Assembly: GCF_963675165.1 (NCBI RefSeq)
Contig: NC_087379.1
Location: forward strand, 877,001 to 941,000
Source of the DNA: Halichondria panicea
Taxonomy: Eukaryota; Porifera; Demospongiae; Suberitida; Halichondriidae
Reading direction: 5' to 3'
Length of the DNA stretch: 64,000 nt
In this document: positions 35,103 to 46,830 of the stretch, piece by piece
How positions within the stretch are numbered: position 1 is the stretch's first letter
Layout of the letters: every line of letters starts with the position of its first letter
The notes under the pieces: generated by a model
The model's database searches: none
What the model saw: the letters and a program-made list of their open reading frames with translations, nothing else
What the model was told of the DNA's origin: nothing
Program-made: the position numbers and the translations under genes

Positions 35103-35434
35103 ACCACCAGCATATCTACTCCACCAATACCAACGGCAGTACCAACAACAATACTGGTAAGTTAATAGTCTCTATCTCTTCTCCTGCTTCTTAAAGCTGC
35201 TCGTATTAATACAGTATCTAGTACAATGTATCAGCAGCTACTATACGTGTGTATAGCGTGCTCAACTAACCCCCCCCCCACACACACACAGTGGCATATG
35301 AGAGCAGGACTCCCTCTGCTGCCACTGTTGCCCACAGCCTGCTCCCACCTTCCTCAGCGACGCCCTCACAGTCCTCTGACAGTACAAAGGTCAAGAAGTA
35401 CGAGAGCATGAAGGTGGAGGACATTGAGAACTAA
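35103..35434 (+). pseudogene. 3' end of membrane-protein gene fused behind CWF19L1 copy 4
   Basis: Two exons: the end of one at 35103-35156 (IYSTNTNGSTNNNTG, donor GTAAGT) and the last at 35292-35434 after an AC tract. Joined across G|TG they read VAYESRTPSAATVAHS... and end STKVKKYESMKVEDIEN, stop at 35432-35434. They match 61006-61057 and 63291-63432 of the gene in unit F, so this is a truncated tail with no 5' part. The junction with CWF19L1 intron sequence lies at CTGTTCTAACCACCAG. Confidence 0.82.
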
Positions 35435-35928
35435 ATCACTGACACTTGCAAAAAAAAAAACATTAGTAGTGTACTCTATTTATTCTTGTATGAAAGAGCA
35501 ATGTTGTTTTGTCGTAGCGATTATCTTTAGAATCCGATAGTCTAATTTAATGTATAATAATATTATTATTAAACATTCAATAATAATTATTTGTGTGTAA
35601 ATTAATGTCTCAAGTTGCATGATTGTATAATAATGCGTACTGTGTGCAAGATTCATAAGCAGTTCGACTGGTATACACATGCATGCACACTATTTATATA
35701 CAGCTAGCTATAATTATACGTGTTTTTCAACGTACACATGTATATACTCAACTCTTATTAAATTAATCCTATAATTATTATTAATGGATGATGATAATTA
35801 AATATAAGAAACTTTTTTAAAACATTAATTTGCTATTAAAAAAAAATTGTAAAAATAAAACTACTAAGTGATTGTGAAGAAGAGATTGAGTGAGGTCCGT
35901 CCGAATTAAGTGATTCAGCAAAAGTGTT
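35435..35928. other. Tail-to-tail spacer, membrane-protein end to Bcl-2-like copy 1
   Basis: Very AT-rich (many TAATAATTAT runs); likely 3' UTRs of both genes. An A run follows the stop codon of the membrane protein. No gene seen. Confidence 0.6.
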
Positions 35929-36662
35929 CTATTTGAATGTGAGAGCTCCTACTAGGGCAACTCCTAAGCTGATTGCAGCCACTGTACATGTGAGCCAGCG
36001 AGTAGGGTGGCGGTTCTCAGCTCTCTGGTTTTCAGTTCTCTCTTTGGCTTTCTCAGAGGCATCAATACTCACTGCTCCCTTGATGGCACCCTGGATGTGG
36101 AGAAATAAAAGTCAACAAAAAATAAAAAAACATGCAGTGAAATACAGTAGTCAAATACTTAATCTACACATGCATACAACAATCTCTTACCCAACCGCCA
36201 TGCTCGAGAATCCACTGAGTGAAGTTGTGAAGAAATGTCGTCTGCATGCCATCCAACGATACTGTCTATCAAGGGAGTCTTGTTCTCTTCATACAATCGT
36301 TTCGCTAGTACGCTCGTGAAGAAGAGCAGCACTGCAATCTTGCCCCACTTGATGTCGTCTACCATGAGCCTGGAACAAGGGTTTTGATATTCAGCATAGA
36401 GTTGTTGGTGAGATATGTCCAGCGTCTTCACTCGGCCCTCAATTTCTTGTTGATGCTTCAGTTTCAGGTCTTTACAGCAAGTTTCCAGCGTCGAAATCGC
36501 ATCTTTAAAGCCTTTATTCTTCGCAAGGAGACCCCTCATAAGCTTGTCGTGGCTGTAGATGCATTTCAGTTGTATTCCGTCTTCTTTCAGCACCAGGTGA
36601 TGATGGCTGATGGCACTGCTTTGGGTTTTGATTTGGTGAAGGTCATCTCTTGAATGGGCCAT
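35929..36662 (-). pseudogene. Bcl-2-like gene, copy 1 (frameshift before BH2)
   Basis: Bcl-2 family proteins control mitochondrial outer-membrane permeability in apoptosis. Exon 1 36662-36191 starts MAHSRDDLHQIK and carries a BH1-like motif (DDIKWGKIAVLLFF). Exon 2 36090-35929 encodes a basic linker and a C-terminal hydrophobic anchor (WLTCTVAAISLGVALVGAL) ending FK. The BH2 signature TQWILEHGGW is present just before the donor (GTTGG|GTAAGA) but in another frame from BH1. Against copy 2, four extra bases (about 36244-36247, CATG) cause the shift. The exon as read would run into HADDISSQLHS and stop, losing BH2 and anchor. A TATA box lies about 110 bp upstream of the ATG. Confidence 0.85.
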
Positions 36663-36770
36663 AGTTGAAGGAGACTGGAGTGGAGACTGGAGAGAGTGGA
36701 GGAGCGAGTTAGATTGGAGCGGAAGTTGGTTGGTCGGGATAACATCGATACACTAATACAAAGAGCCCCT

Positions 36771-36779
36771 CCTTATATA
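36771..36779 (-). promoter_or_regulatory. TATA box of Bcl-2-like copy 1
   Basis: TATATAAGG on the minus strand, about 110 bp before the ATG at 36662. The same motif and spacing occur in copy 2 (48771-48779). Confidence 0.6.
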
Positions 36780-37384
36780 GTACAACCATAACCAAAGAAT
36801 TTGTGGTTTTCTCAACGTCCGGTGTTATAATTGAAATATGAATATCATTAAATATACCACTAAGGAATGTGCTTGAAATTGCAGCTCTGCACGTGCAGGC
36901 TCTATGCGCATGCGCCTTAATTGCATGCAAAATAAAATTGACAAACACTATTACTGCAAGATTCCTTTAAACTGAACCAAAAATGATAAATATGCTTTCA
37001 TACAAAATGTTATTGTCCCTAACAGTTTGTGGTGACTCTTTTCTGACCAGTGCTCTCATGTATCTCCTGTGAGGGTGGGGTATTGTAATCATGGTGACTT
37101 TATCAATCACTTACTCACTGTACTTGGTATTGTCTAGCCTCCTTCACTGGCCTCACTCTCACACATTTACTCACTCACTTGTACTTCTTGTACTTGGCAT
37201 TGGCTGTCTTTCTTTCCTCTCCTCCTTGTACTTCGCAACATAGGTTTACTGTATCAAGCACTGCCAGAACAATGCTTGAACTTGTGAGTAGACCAACCTA
37301 CCCCCCTCAACTTCAATTGTAAACAAAAGATAAACAAAAGTTCCTATCAAAATAATGGCACAATATAAGACTAGCTGGTTACAT
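36780..37384. other. Spacer between Bcl-2-like copy 1 and DNAJC25-like remnant
   Basis: Upstream flank of the Bcl-2-like gene, then 3' flank of the DNAJC25-like remnant. Includes GCGCATGCGCC and repeated TCACTCACT-type words. No gene recognised. Similar sequence is in the second block at 48780-49400. Confidence 0.5.
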
Positions 37385-39642
37385 TATCGACTCAAGGTTC
37401 TCCTCCATAATTCTGCGTAGCACAGTCTCTTCGTCGTTCTTTACTTCCTCCCTTGAGTCCGTCTCTGACCCTCCTTCAACAACCCCTTCTCCACTGCCAG
37501 CTCCTTAGCAATCAATCTGAAGTCTTCTGTATGGGCTTAAAAAGAGGCCTGATTCTGAAAAAGCACCACTTATAAAATATAGATAGCCAACGCTTTTTCC
37601 TAAAAATAAAAATGGACAATTTGGACCGGAAACTAATTGCTGATTTATACACACCGTATGGTAGCACACCAACAGCTACTAAATGCATCTTTTAGGTTCC
37701 TAACTTCAATAATGGCCTCTGTTTTGATATACCTTGCCAACTATCCTGACCTTGGCATTCTGAGAGACCTGCAGTGATGGCTGTATTGTACGAGTGCCAC
37801 CAGCCGAGGTACTGGACCAGAGAGATGACGCTGATGGCCACACCCACAACCACTCGGATGTCCAACTGGGGGGGTCACTCGATGACGGTCGTAGTGATAG
37901 TAGTGACGGTACGCTTGCTCTGTGGGGGGGCAGTAACTTATTGTGTGTGTGTGTGGTGGGCGTACGATGCGAATGATGCTATTATAGCAACTATTTACTT
38001 CCTAAGAATGCATCTCTCTATTTATTTACTGATTCACTCCGTATCCTAGGTGATTTCCAGTGATTACGAGCCATATTTTACTTCCCCCAGGGAAGTATGG
38101 AATATGGCTCATATTTTTACTTCCTACAAGCACTATTCAACTTTTGAATCATCTTGACAATTTGTACACAGTAAAATAGCAATATAGCACGCACAAAGTT
38201 TTTGTAGACTAGATGTATGTTGTGCTATTGTCATATTGACCTGAGCTAGCTAGCAGTCTAAGCTCATGAGGCTTGAAACACTGCAGTTAAATCCTTGCTC
38301 TGTGTTTCTAGTCAAGGCTGTGGCGCAGAGGTACTGTACTAGGTAGAGGAGTACAGTGCATGCAGTGTTGGTAGACTTGTGCAATGCAAATTGAAAACGG
38401 CAGCTGCTGATATTGGTGGGCGGGTCTGGTCAAAGTTTATGGCTTCCAGTAGAACCTAGCTGCTTGGAGAAGTAGCTAGCTCTCATACTTGACAGCTATA
38501 ACTGTTCTAACTGCATATTCTGAGGCACAAAAGTGACTGTGAGAGCAAGCTTGACTGTCTCTATTGATGTTCAAATGACTGTTTTGCTGTTTTTTCAGTA
38601 AATAAATCAGTTGTTGACTGGTTGCCTAGTAATTATGGTTTATAAACGCCCTCGGCATTGGTTGGTTATAAGCCATAATTACTAGTCAACCAGTCAATAA
38701 CTATAACATAACAACTCCATTAGTATAACTATCCAATTAACAGGCAAACAGAGAACTGCCATTAGAGTAGCCACGGTAAAGTTATCACCAATTGCAGGGG
38801 AAGTGTCTCTAGTTACTAGTAGGTAGTGAGTAATAACTACCCCCTAGCCCTGTACCTACCAGGGTTCTCAAGCATGTAGTCATAGTTTGCTCTCTCCTCC
38901 TCATCCTTCAGTATCTCGTAGGTCGTGCTGATGAGCTAGAACCTCTCCCTAGCGGAGCCCTCAGCCTGGAGGGGGGAGTGAGGTATTAGGGGCACACAAA
39001 GAAATGGAGAGTATAGTATTCATTTCATGAGGGGAGGAGGTACATACAATGTGTCTACACTGTGCAATTCACTTTACTATCATTAGATAAAGTTGCAAAG
39101 CATTTTGTGATGGTTTAGGACTAGCTGTATATCTACTGAGACTAACCAACTCTCCCTCTTCTGTGACCTTGTTCTTGTCAGGATGGTACTCCAGTGTCAG
39201 GTGTCGATAGGCTCTCCTCATCTCAGCCTGTAACCAAGCAACAGTGTGTGAGCACAGTCAATAGCTCCACATGTACTTACAGCTGTGACATCTTTGTCCA
39301 CTTGAAGAACTGCATGTAGGGAACGAGAATAATTATCAGCTAGTCAGGTGTTGGCCTGGATAATAGGTAGAAACGGCTCATACAGATAATTATACTGATA
39401 CACCTGTTTCTACAAATCACAGCATCTCTAGTCAGCTCTAAAATGATTTACATGCATTGAACTAGCTAGCCAGATCTAATAATCCACAACTCCAACCACA
39501 CACACTCTGTCAATAGTGAGTGTAGGGACTGACCGTCATAGCAGCTCTCTCTGCCACAGTAGAGTCCCTCCAGGAGACCAGCAGCACTGGAGAACAACGC
39601 TGACAGAGCACAGGACACCAGGAGAACAGTTAGTGTCTTCAT
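37385..39642 (-). pseudogene. DNAJC25: DNAJC25-like remnant, copy 1
   Basis: DNAJC25 is a membrane J-domain co-chaperone. Exon 1 39642-39534 has a signal peptide (MKTLTVLLVSCALSALFSSA) then GLYCGRESCYD; exon 2 39309-39281 VLQVDKDVTA; exon 3 39227-39147 AEMRRAYRHLTLEYHPDKNK with the HPD motif; exon 4 38965-38860 ISTTYEILKDEEERANYDYM, but interrupted by TAG at 38936-38938. A later exon at 37865-37769 encodes LDIRVVVGVAISVISLVQYLGWW (membrane segment), and 37505-37385 an acidic piece (SREEVKNDEETVLRRIM). No exon linking YDYMLENP to LDIRVV is found and the C-terminus is missing. J domain order and phases otherwise hold, so this is a decayed true gene. Confidence 0.8.
38611..38700. repeat. Short hairpin with CGCCCTCGG loop
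   Basis: Arms TTGTTGACTGGTTGCCTAGT and their near-complement at 38673-38700 around AAACGCCCTCGGCATTGG. Resembles other short foldbacks near 43690 and 46035. Confidence 0.65.
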
Positions 39643-39795
39643 CAGGAGAACTGTCCATGAGCTGGAGGAGGGTCGTTTATGCTGACATTGCAATAGTCTA
39701 TAAGGGGGAGCTAGGGGCTGGTTGCACTATTAATTTTCACTCAAAAATCAACATTAACTTTTAGCCATACAAAATATTATTATCCACAACAATAA

Positions 39796-40722
39796 TCAAG
39801 AAATAGTTGTTGCACTTTTAATTTTGATACTAATTTTATGCACGGTAGATTGTGTTTCTCTTTCTTTGTTCCATCCCCCAATCATAAGGCACTCTGTTGG
39901 AGACAGTGACACAGAGGCAGCGTCTGCTATAGGAGATGGTAGATCACCAACGTAGAGCCAGGAGTCCATCGAGGACGAGTAGGAGTAGATCCTTTGAGTG
40001 ACTTCACCTTCACTATCCTCTCCACCAACAGCAAAGAGGGTGTCGAATATCGTTACAGGGGAGGAACAGTAAGACGGTGTGTTGGATATTGTATTCCAGA
40101 CAGAGTCGGCTTTGTTGGCACTCCCATCATCCTGTCGGTCTGCTGAGATGAGCTTGTCGACTTGAGCAGCACACACCTTGTTTAGAAAATTGCCGTCACT
40201 TCCCCCCATTAGGTACACTGTTTTGTTGTAGACAATTCCTCTTTGGTCATAACAAGCATACGGTAGTCTGTCTGTCTCGCTCCACTGGGAGGTGCTGATG
40301 TTGTAGATCTCAACGTTATCAGTGAAGTCGCCATCGTCCAACACACCTCCTGCTACGACCAGATGTGTTTGGAGACTAACGACTGCTGGTGAATACCTCG
40401 CTGTGGGCATGGGTGGGATCGTCCGTTTCCAGTTCCTTCCTTTGTTAAACACATGTACCACGTTGGATTTAGAGAAGGATGAATCCAAACCACCAACTGC
40501 TGCCAGTTCACCTTTGACCTCTCCTAGACCAAAATAGCGTACAGGAAGTCTGGGCAGAGTTGACCAAACATCTTGTGGCGGATCGTAACAGTGGACGCAG
40601 TACTCGTCATCATCGTCATAACACATTCCTCCACCATAGTAGACCTTGCCATTGATGGTTACCGCTCGCCCATGAGACCTCTTCACTGGAGTCTCAGAGC
40701 ACTGACTGTAGGACAACTGAAC
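39796..40722 (-). CDS. Kelch-propeller exon, kinase-Kelch gene E
   Basis: 308 residues plus stop, the longest Kelch exon. Six blades (YYGGG, LAAVGG, LVVAGG, VYLMGG, LFAVGG, CLMIGG), with a run of acidic residues after the first. The C-terminus is extended to VHKISIKIKSATTIS. Unlike B-D, the 3' end is adjacent to the DNAJC25-like remnant (153 bp away) rather than a CWF19L1 3' end. Confidence 0.93.
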   Translation of the reverse strand, partial: VQLSYSQCSETPVKRSHGRAVTINGKVYYGGGMCYDDDDEYCVHCYDPPQDVWSTLPRLPVRYFGLGEVKGELAAVGGLDSSFSKSNVVHVFNKGRNWKRTIPPMPTARYSPAVVSLQTHLVVAGGVLDDGDFTDNVEIYNISTSQWSETDRLPYACYDQRGIVYNKTVYLMGGSDGNFLNKVCAAQVDKLISADRQDDGSANKADSVWNTISNTPSYCSSPVTIFDTLFAVGGEDSEGEVTQRIYSYSSSMDSWLYVGDLPSPIADAASVSLSPTECLMIGGWNKERETQSTVHKISIKIKSATTIS

Positions 40723-41090
40723 CTGTAGGGACTGGAGAATACAGAGAGTCAATAACTTGTGTGTTGCATGTAATTATAGGCATTTGAAATGTAACTTTAC
40801 TGTTTAGTAAATCATCATACCATGCTTACCATAGCAACCAAAAATATGATTACAAATAGTATCAATCCTGCGGGAAAAATCTAAATTCTAATTTGGCCCT
40901 TATATTGAAGTGGCAGATTAATATAGTCAATGTTATTTGTACACGTACTAGAGCTACATTATATGATTACCGAGGCACCGCAAAAAAAGTTTTTCAGAAT
41001 TTACTTGGCGCTCAATTGGAGCAGTAAGCTTTAGATTTGGAGTAGGCACAACTTCTATATAGAGCAGTAATAATTAGTTGATGAGCTCAC
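40723..41090 (-). other. Intron of kinase-Kelch gene E
   Basis: A 368-bp intron, the shortest, without the transposons of C, D and F. Donor CAG|GTGAGC, acceptor CTACAG. Confidence 0.7.
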
Positions 41091-42458
41091 CTGTGGTTTG
41101 CTGGTCAGGTAGTCTTTGGTTTTGGTCAGTTGGTTGTTCAAACTCTGAATGGTGGTTTTATTCTTCTGAAGGTAAGTGTCCTTGGAGGCAAGCATCGAAT
41201 CTTTGTCAGCAATAGTCAAATCTTTGACAGCAAGCATCGAATCTTTGTGAGCAATTTGTTGTTCCACCTCTTTAGTGAGTTGCATATATTGAGTTTCTAG
41301 TTTAACCATCATGTCCTGATTTAAAATCAACTGGCCTTTAAGATTTTCAACGATAGCTTGATTTTGTTCCGCTTCAACAGAGTGCACCAATTGCATACGC
41401 TCGACAGTGTTTTCACTTTCTTCTTCTTGTCGTCTTTTCTCCTCCGCCAGTGCCTCGTTCTCTCCTGCTTTCTCCTGGATTGCCGAATCCTTCCTCACAA
41501 CCTCTTCCTCAAGCTCCCTCTTCTCTGTCAGTAGGGCACTCACTCGCTGGAGCATCTCCACTCTGTTCTCAAAGGAGGGAGGGTGTTCAAGTACCACACC
41601 CACCATCCGACCCACTATCTCCGCTGCTCTAGGCCTTTGTTGAGGGTTGTTGCTGAGACAGCGCATGATGAGGTCCATCAGAGGGTGGTCTGGGGGAATC
41701 TTTCGAAGAAAATGTTCACGTCGTTCAGCTTCTGTTACTGGTATCAGACCATTGGGATCGGTAGGATCGATTCGTGTCTGGCCGATACTTGGTAGTGGCC
41801 ACTCTGCTGTGAAGGTGTGAATCATCATGATCCCAAAGGAGAACACATCCACACTGGTGTCATAGTGGGGGTCGGCAATCATCACTTCGGGGGGCATGTA
41901 CGCTGGGGTACCAGGGGTCTCCGTCATTCGACTCACTTGAAGGGGGGTCAGGTTCAATATTCGAGCAACCCCCAGATCGGATATCTTGGCCGTCATGTTG
42001 GTGGACAAGAGGACATTGTTGGCTGAGAGGTCTCTGTGCACAATGACTGGTGTTTGGCCATGAAGGTAGACCAGGCCCAGTGAGACGTCATGGAGGATGG
42101 AGAAGTTGATCTCATCGGGGAGAATACCGTAGCGCTCGAGACAGCTGGTCAAGTTGGTGGGGAGGAACTCCATGACTAGGATGGGGAACTGAGAGCCTTC
42201 CTCAAAACAGACTCCCAGAAACTGGACAATGTTGGGGTGCCTAGTTTGACTGAGCAGGTGACACTCCTCCAGATACCTTCGTGCTGCATGCCCGATTCCA
42301 GTATCGTAGAGAACTCGGTAAAGCTTCTTGCCGGCACATTTCAGTCCTCGATACTCTAGCTCCATGACAACAGCGTAGGAACCTCGTCCAAACTCATTCT
42401 CAGTGATGCGAACATGTCTCAGAGTGAACTGTTCGAAAGCTTGTGGATTTACAGCCAT
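41091..42458 (-). CDS. Protein kinase plus coiled-coil exon, kinase-Kelch gene E
   Basis: 456 codons. Kinase domain complete (GRGSYA, AGK, HRDLSANN, DLG, PPE). The coiled coil is rearranged: the segment after HSVEAEQNQAIVENLKGQL is unique, the ATKIAQLETDVTNL block is absent, and the heptad unit KDSMLA / KDLTIA is repeated before the shared end. All changes are in frame. Beyond the donor the sequence diverges from the other copies within 15 bases, which supports the CCACAG|GTGAGC splice site as the true exon end. Confidence 0.93.
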
Positions 42459-42638
42459 TGTCTTGGTTACTGTGGGAATAGAAAAGCACGCAATATTAAA
42501 AATGCAATCCAGCTAGATATACAACAAAAAAGAATCCTTTCACTATGTACGTCTAGATATTATTGCCAAGACTTGAAAAACAAAGCCTTACAGACAGTGA
42601 GGCTCAGGTTTACAGGACAGCTATTCAGTTGATCTTAC
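42459..42638 (-). other. Predicted 5' UTR intron of kinase-Kelch gene E
   Basis: Acceptor CCCACAG before the ATG and donor TACAG|GTAAGATC (42631-42638). Lacks the plus-strand TATATAAAAG, as unit C does, with the same flanking sequence GGACAGCTATTCAG. Confidence 0.6.
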
Positions 42639-42837
42639 CTGTACTGTATAGAAAGCTTGGTAGAGGTGAAGTTACAGTACAGAGAGATAGAGAACTGTAG
42701 CAGCCAACGTGCAACCAATTGGCCAACACAATGAAAAAGTCAAGAACGCCCTTCTTTGTACAAGCAAAAGGGGGCGTGGCTAATTGCAAGGTTTTGTGCA
42801 TTATTTAGAATACCAACCAAGTCAAGGATGAAAATGT
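42639..42837. promoter_or_regulatory. Divergent promoter of unit E with GC-rich dyad
   Basis: 199 bp. The dyad at 42745-42782 has a shortened left arm (ACGCCCTT) and a full right arm AAAAGGGGGCGTGGC. Confidence 0.6.
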
Positions 42838-43142
42838 AAGGAGCTAGCTAGCTCTAGTGCAAGTGTACTCACCTAGATCTCCTTCTCCCCCTCACTCAGT
42901 CTGGTGTGTGGAGATGTGGAGGGTCACTTCAAGCAACTGTTTAGCAGAGTCCAGAGCATCCTCTCCAAGAACAAAGACTTTGAGGTAGCTACATACAATG
43001 GATGCACACACTCACTGCAGTGCCAGTGCATTTATTGTCCCTTTATGTAGCTGCTGTTGTGTGTTGGATCTTTCTTTAGCTCTGACTGCCAGGAGGAGTG
43101 GAGCAAGTATCGGGAGGGGGTGGAAACAGGTAATTAAACGAT

Positions 43143-43805
43143 GATATGGCCAGGGGATAACTTTGATAATTCCCTCTGATTTTTCCCCAGACATGTTTGG
43201 TACAAGATCATGTAGATAATTTTGTCTACTTTTATATTTTTGAATTGGTGCAGGCTGACATATTAAAATCAATGTTTGCATGGTTGCTTTACTCTGTGCT
43301 GTAGCTAGCTAGCTAGTTATACAAAGTCAAAGATAGTAAGAGATTCTCATAGTGCTAGCTATAGTGCAGTGCAAGTAGGAGCCTTGGCACTGAGCATTGT
43401 CTGGCTCCAGCTAGCTCTGTGGGTATGGCTTTAGCCGTTTGTGGTCTTGGAGGAGGAGTCAGGGCGGGGCTCAGAGTGTTTGCTAGATCAGCATTTCTTT
43501 GACAGCGTGGAACTAGAGAACTCTGGCGTTGAAAGGTAAGCATTAGTACCTGTAGCTAGCTAGCTATTGACAGAGCAAGCTTTTCCACAATGCTTTCTTT
43601 TTACTTTCTGATAGTTTGAACGTGAGTTGCCATGGTAGAGGAGTAAATACAATTATAGCTAGCCAATCACATAGGATATATAACACTCATACTATGGTTG
43701 CTAGGGATTTATGGCAACGTAAACCACACCTCGCCCTCGGGCTACGCCCTTGTGCTTGGTGGGTTTACTGCCATAAATCCCTAGAACCATAGTATAACTA
43801 TAACT
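43143..43805. mobile_element. 0.66-kb insertion in CWF19L1 copy 5 intron 3
   Basis: Other copies read AAACGATATTAAATCACC without a break; copy 5 is interrupted after AAACGAT and resumes at TTAAATCACC. The right part holds a foldback (arms 43690-43727 and about 43765-43793, ACTATGGTTGCTAGGGATTT and complement) around a CTCGCCCTCGGG loop. Origin of the rest is unknown. Confidence 0.65.
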
Positions 43806-46020
43806 TAAATCACCTTCCTCTGACATTTATCACATCCCCATGCACAGTGCCTCTACCGACGTTCATCCTTGGCCCGTGTTGGACTGAGCATGGCCAGTTC
43901 TATGGAGACTTGTCATGTGATGGAGGAGAGCTTTGCCCCAATGTCACATGTCTAGGTACAGTGTATGCATGTTGTTAACCACTCTATCAGTATACACATG
44001 AGTCACACTCCATTACAGGTCAGCGTGGAGTGTACAGTGCGTCCAGTGGTCTGAGGGTGGCCTATCTCAGTGGGAGCTACCAGGGGAGGACCTATCAGCA
44101 TCAAGACAAGGGAGATAATCTATTGGTCAGTTCTCTTCTCAATCACCTGGAGGAGTTGTTGAACTAGTTTTTGTTTCTCCCTCTAGCGACCATATTTCAC
44201 TGACTCTGATGTGTCCTGGCTGGAGGGTCAGTGCAGTGGAGAGGGCTACCGTGGAGTGGACATTCTCCTCACCTCTGATTGGCCCGGGGCAGTGGACAAG
44301 TTCACAGTGGCTCCTGTGAGACCTACCTCCCAGTTATTGTAGGATGGACCAGTACCTTAATAATACCTTATGCTCATGCAGGACGGACTGGACCTGAGTG
44401 CAGTGGGGGCAAAGCCTCTGAGTAAACTGGCCATGTGTCTCAAGCCACGCTACCATTTTGCAGCTCTACACCAAACCTTCTATGAGAGAATACCGTACAG
44501 GTACAGTACGTCCATCCCTGTAATATTAGAGTACTTGAGTTTACTCCTTAAATAGAGTTCTGTTGTCCAATTTCTTGAAGTCCGTTCAGATAGTATGATC
44601 AATTTTCCAATGTGATTTGACCAGCGATACAATAAGAGATATGAGAGTATCATAATTATTTTAGATGTGTGCTGTAATTATACGTACATGTTACATGTCC
44701 TCATCTTTAAATCCCTACACAGTAATACCTCCACAACTTTTGATGCTAACTGTATTGTGCTTCATTTCATGTAGGAATCACAAAATCCTCCAAGGCAAGC
44801 CACATCATGTGACACGATTCTTAGCTTTGGCTCAAGTGGGAAATCCAGACAAGAAGAAAAGAGTGAGTTGAAATCATTCTAGTCCCATTAGTATTACATG
44901 TTATTAATGATGACATCATCTTCATACCTGCAGTACCTGTATGCATTCTCTGTCACACCCATGAGCTCCATGGACGAGAAAGAGCTGACTCAGCAACCAC
45001 CCACTGCCACCAACTGTCCCTAAATTGAACTGTCAAATCTTTGGTAAGGAAAACTTCGTAATGTGGGGGCCAATCATTATACATCTAAGAGTCCTATCTC
45101 TAGATATCACCATTTGTGTTGTGGTTCAAATCCACCATGTTTGCAGAGGTCAAAGTTTGTTGTGTACCTACCCCACACACTGTGCAGAGGGAGTCTCAAG
45201 AGGAGGCTGGGCCTAACTTCTTCTTTGATCAGAGGGCTCTTGATTCCGCTCATCGAAAACAGAAGAGACAACAGGACGGAGGACACCCTGCAAAGAGGCG
45301 ACCCCCTCCCCAGCCCAGGGGGCCGTGCTGGTTCTGTCTGGGGGGCAAGGTGGTGGAGAAACATCTCGTGGTCTCCATCGGAGATCATGTGAGATAGAGT
45401 GTGTTGTACTTGCTAATACTGCACATACAAAATACAATGTAGCTCACAAATAGCAGACCACTAACAGTTTGTATTGTATACCCTATATAGACGTACCTGG
45501 CTTTATCCAAGGGTGGGATGGTACCAGAGCATGTGCTGGTCCTACCTATCGGTCACTATGCAGCCTCCACTGACGCACCACCAGTGAGTTCATGTGCTGT
45601 GTGTACCACTGCTGTGTGTGTATAGTCATTGTTTGTATTGTGGAGAGTATGTTTCCATGCTCTGTGTGTACTATTTAGCAGTCTGTAGCGGTCAGCCTGT
45701 AAGCAGGCCACCCTCTATAATACAGCCAGGTTAATGGGACCCAAGTCTCCATAGCATGTGTTTGGACCTGTGTTAGCAGACCACCTCTTTAGTACAACCA
45801 CTGTTCTGCCCACTGTGTAAGCAGAGATCACTATACCATATATCATGCATGTACACTGTATAACCTGTGCTCTATTACTTTAAGAGGTTTTGGAGGAGCT
45901 TGGAAAGTTTAAGAGTGCTCTGAGGAAGTACTTCAACAGCAAAGATCAGTCGTGTGTCATCTTCGAGAGAAACTACAAATCACAGCATCTTCAACTACAG
46001 GTCAGTACCGTCAAGGCCGT

Positions 46021-46140
46021 ATAGAGAAGTGGTCGATACGCCCTCGGTATACTGGATAGAATCATATGGTCTGATGTAGTTTTTGACATAATCGTATATG
46101 ATGTTCTATAGCGTCTTTTTTCGACATTATGACCTATTCG
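46021..46140. other. Replaced intron 12 segment in CWF19L1 copy 5
   Basis: Where copies 1-4 have 270-300 bp of matching intron, copy 5 has about 120 bp of different sequence with CGATACGCCCTCGGTATAC and a weak inverted repeat (GACATAATCG / CATTATG). Looks like a small foldback insertion with deletion. Confidence 0.5.
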
Positions 46141-46387
46141 TAGATGTGTTGACTGATAGTTGTGTATGGTTAGTGTGTGATGGTAATGGTGGTCACTGTA
46201 GGTTATTCCAGTGACCAAGATTCCATCTGATGCTCTGAGACAAGCCTTCATAGATTAAGGGCGGAGTATGGGGGTGTGGCTTGAGACTGTGCCCAGGGAA
46301 ACACCACCCTCAGAGGTAACACACACACATCATAGCTGTACCATGTTCTACGTACCATTCTCTAAGCCTTTTAGTGATCAATTTTGC

Positions 46388-46471
46388 TACACACACACAC
46401 ACACACCTCCCCTCCCACACCACATGCACACACACACACACACCCCGCATACATACTGCCCACACACACTG

Positions 46472-46520
<49 letters not shown>

Positions 46521-46521
46521 C
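46388..46521. repeat. (AC)n tract before CWF19L1 exon 14, copy 5
   Basis: Simple AC tract with a few CCCAC interruptions, no captured exon start. The AGCCTTTTA just upstream (46363-46373 region) is the empty site of the TAGCC element. Confidence 0.88.
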
Positions 46522-46830
46522 TTGCGTACACTGGTGTCCCATATTTCCTGGCAGAGTTTGATGGGGGAAATGTGTTCACAAGACCATTTTCTCACCAACT
46601 CACGCAGACAAAAAACCAGATCACTGAATATAGGTTATAGTATGTTTCTACTACTGTGAGCTCATGAGGTAAACATCACTCTCAAGTGAGTAGGTGAGTA
46701 GGTAAGAACATATCCGTGAGTCTCGTCACACCGACCATGCACACTTCTAACCTTTCTATTGCATACTCAGCAAATGTCTCTTCCACAAATCTGTCATCCT
46801 ACCTATCGAGTGAACACACAAACTGTTCTA

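Larger units (their letters stand above)
42838..46633 (+). pseudogene. CWF19L1: CWF19L1-like gene, copy 5 (stops, lost acceptor, lost 3' end)
   Basis: Exons 1-8 look sound. Exon 9 reads TGTCCCTAA (stop 45021-45023) where copy 1 has TGTCCCTAC. Exon 10 is intact apart from a few substitutions. The exon 12 acceptor CTGTAG|GAG has become CTTTAA|GAG (45881-45883). Exon 13 has TAA at 46256-46258 (TATGGG to TAAGGG). Intron 3 holds a 0.66-kb insertion, and intron 12 has been shortened and replaced by an unrelated stretch (about 46021-46140). The last exon is missing: the final intron changes into the membrane-protein gene at the same point as in copy 4. Confidence 0.9.
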
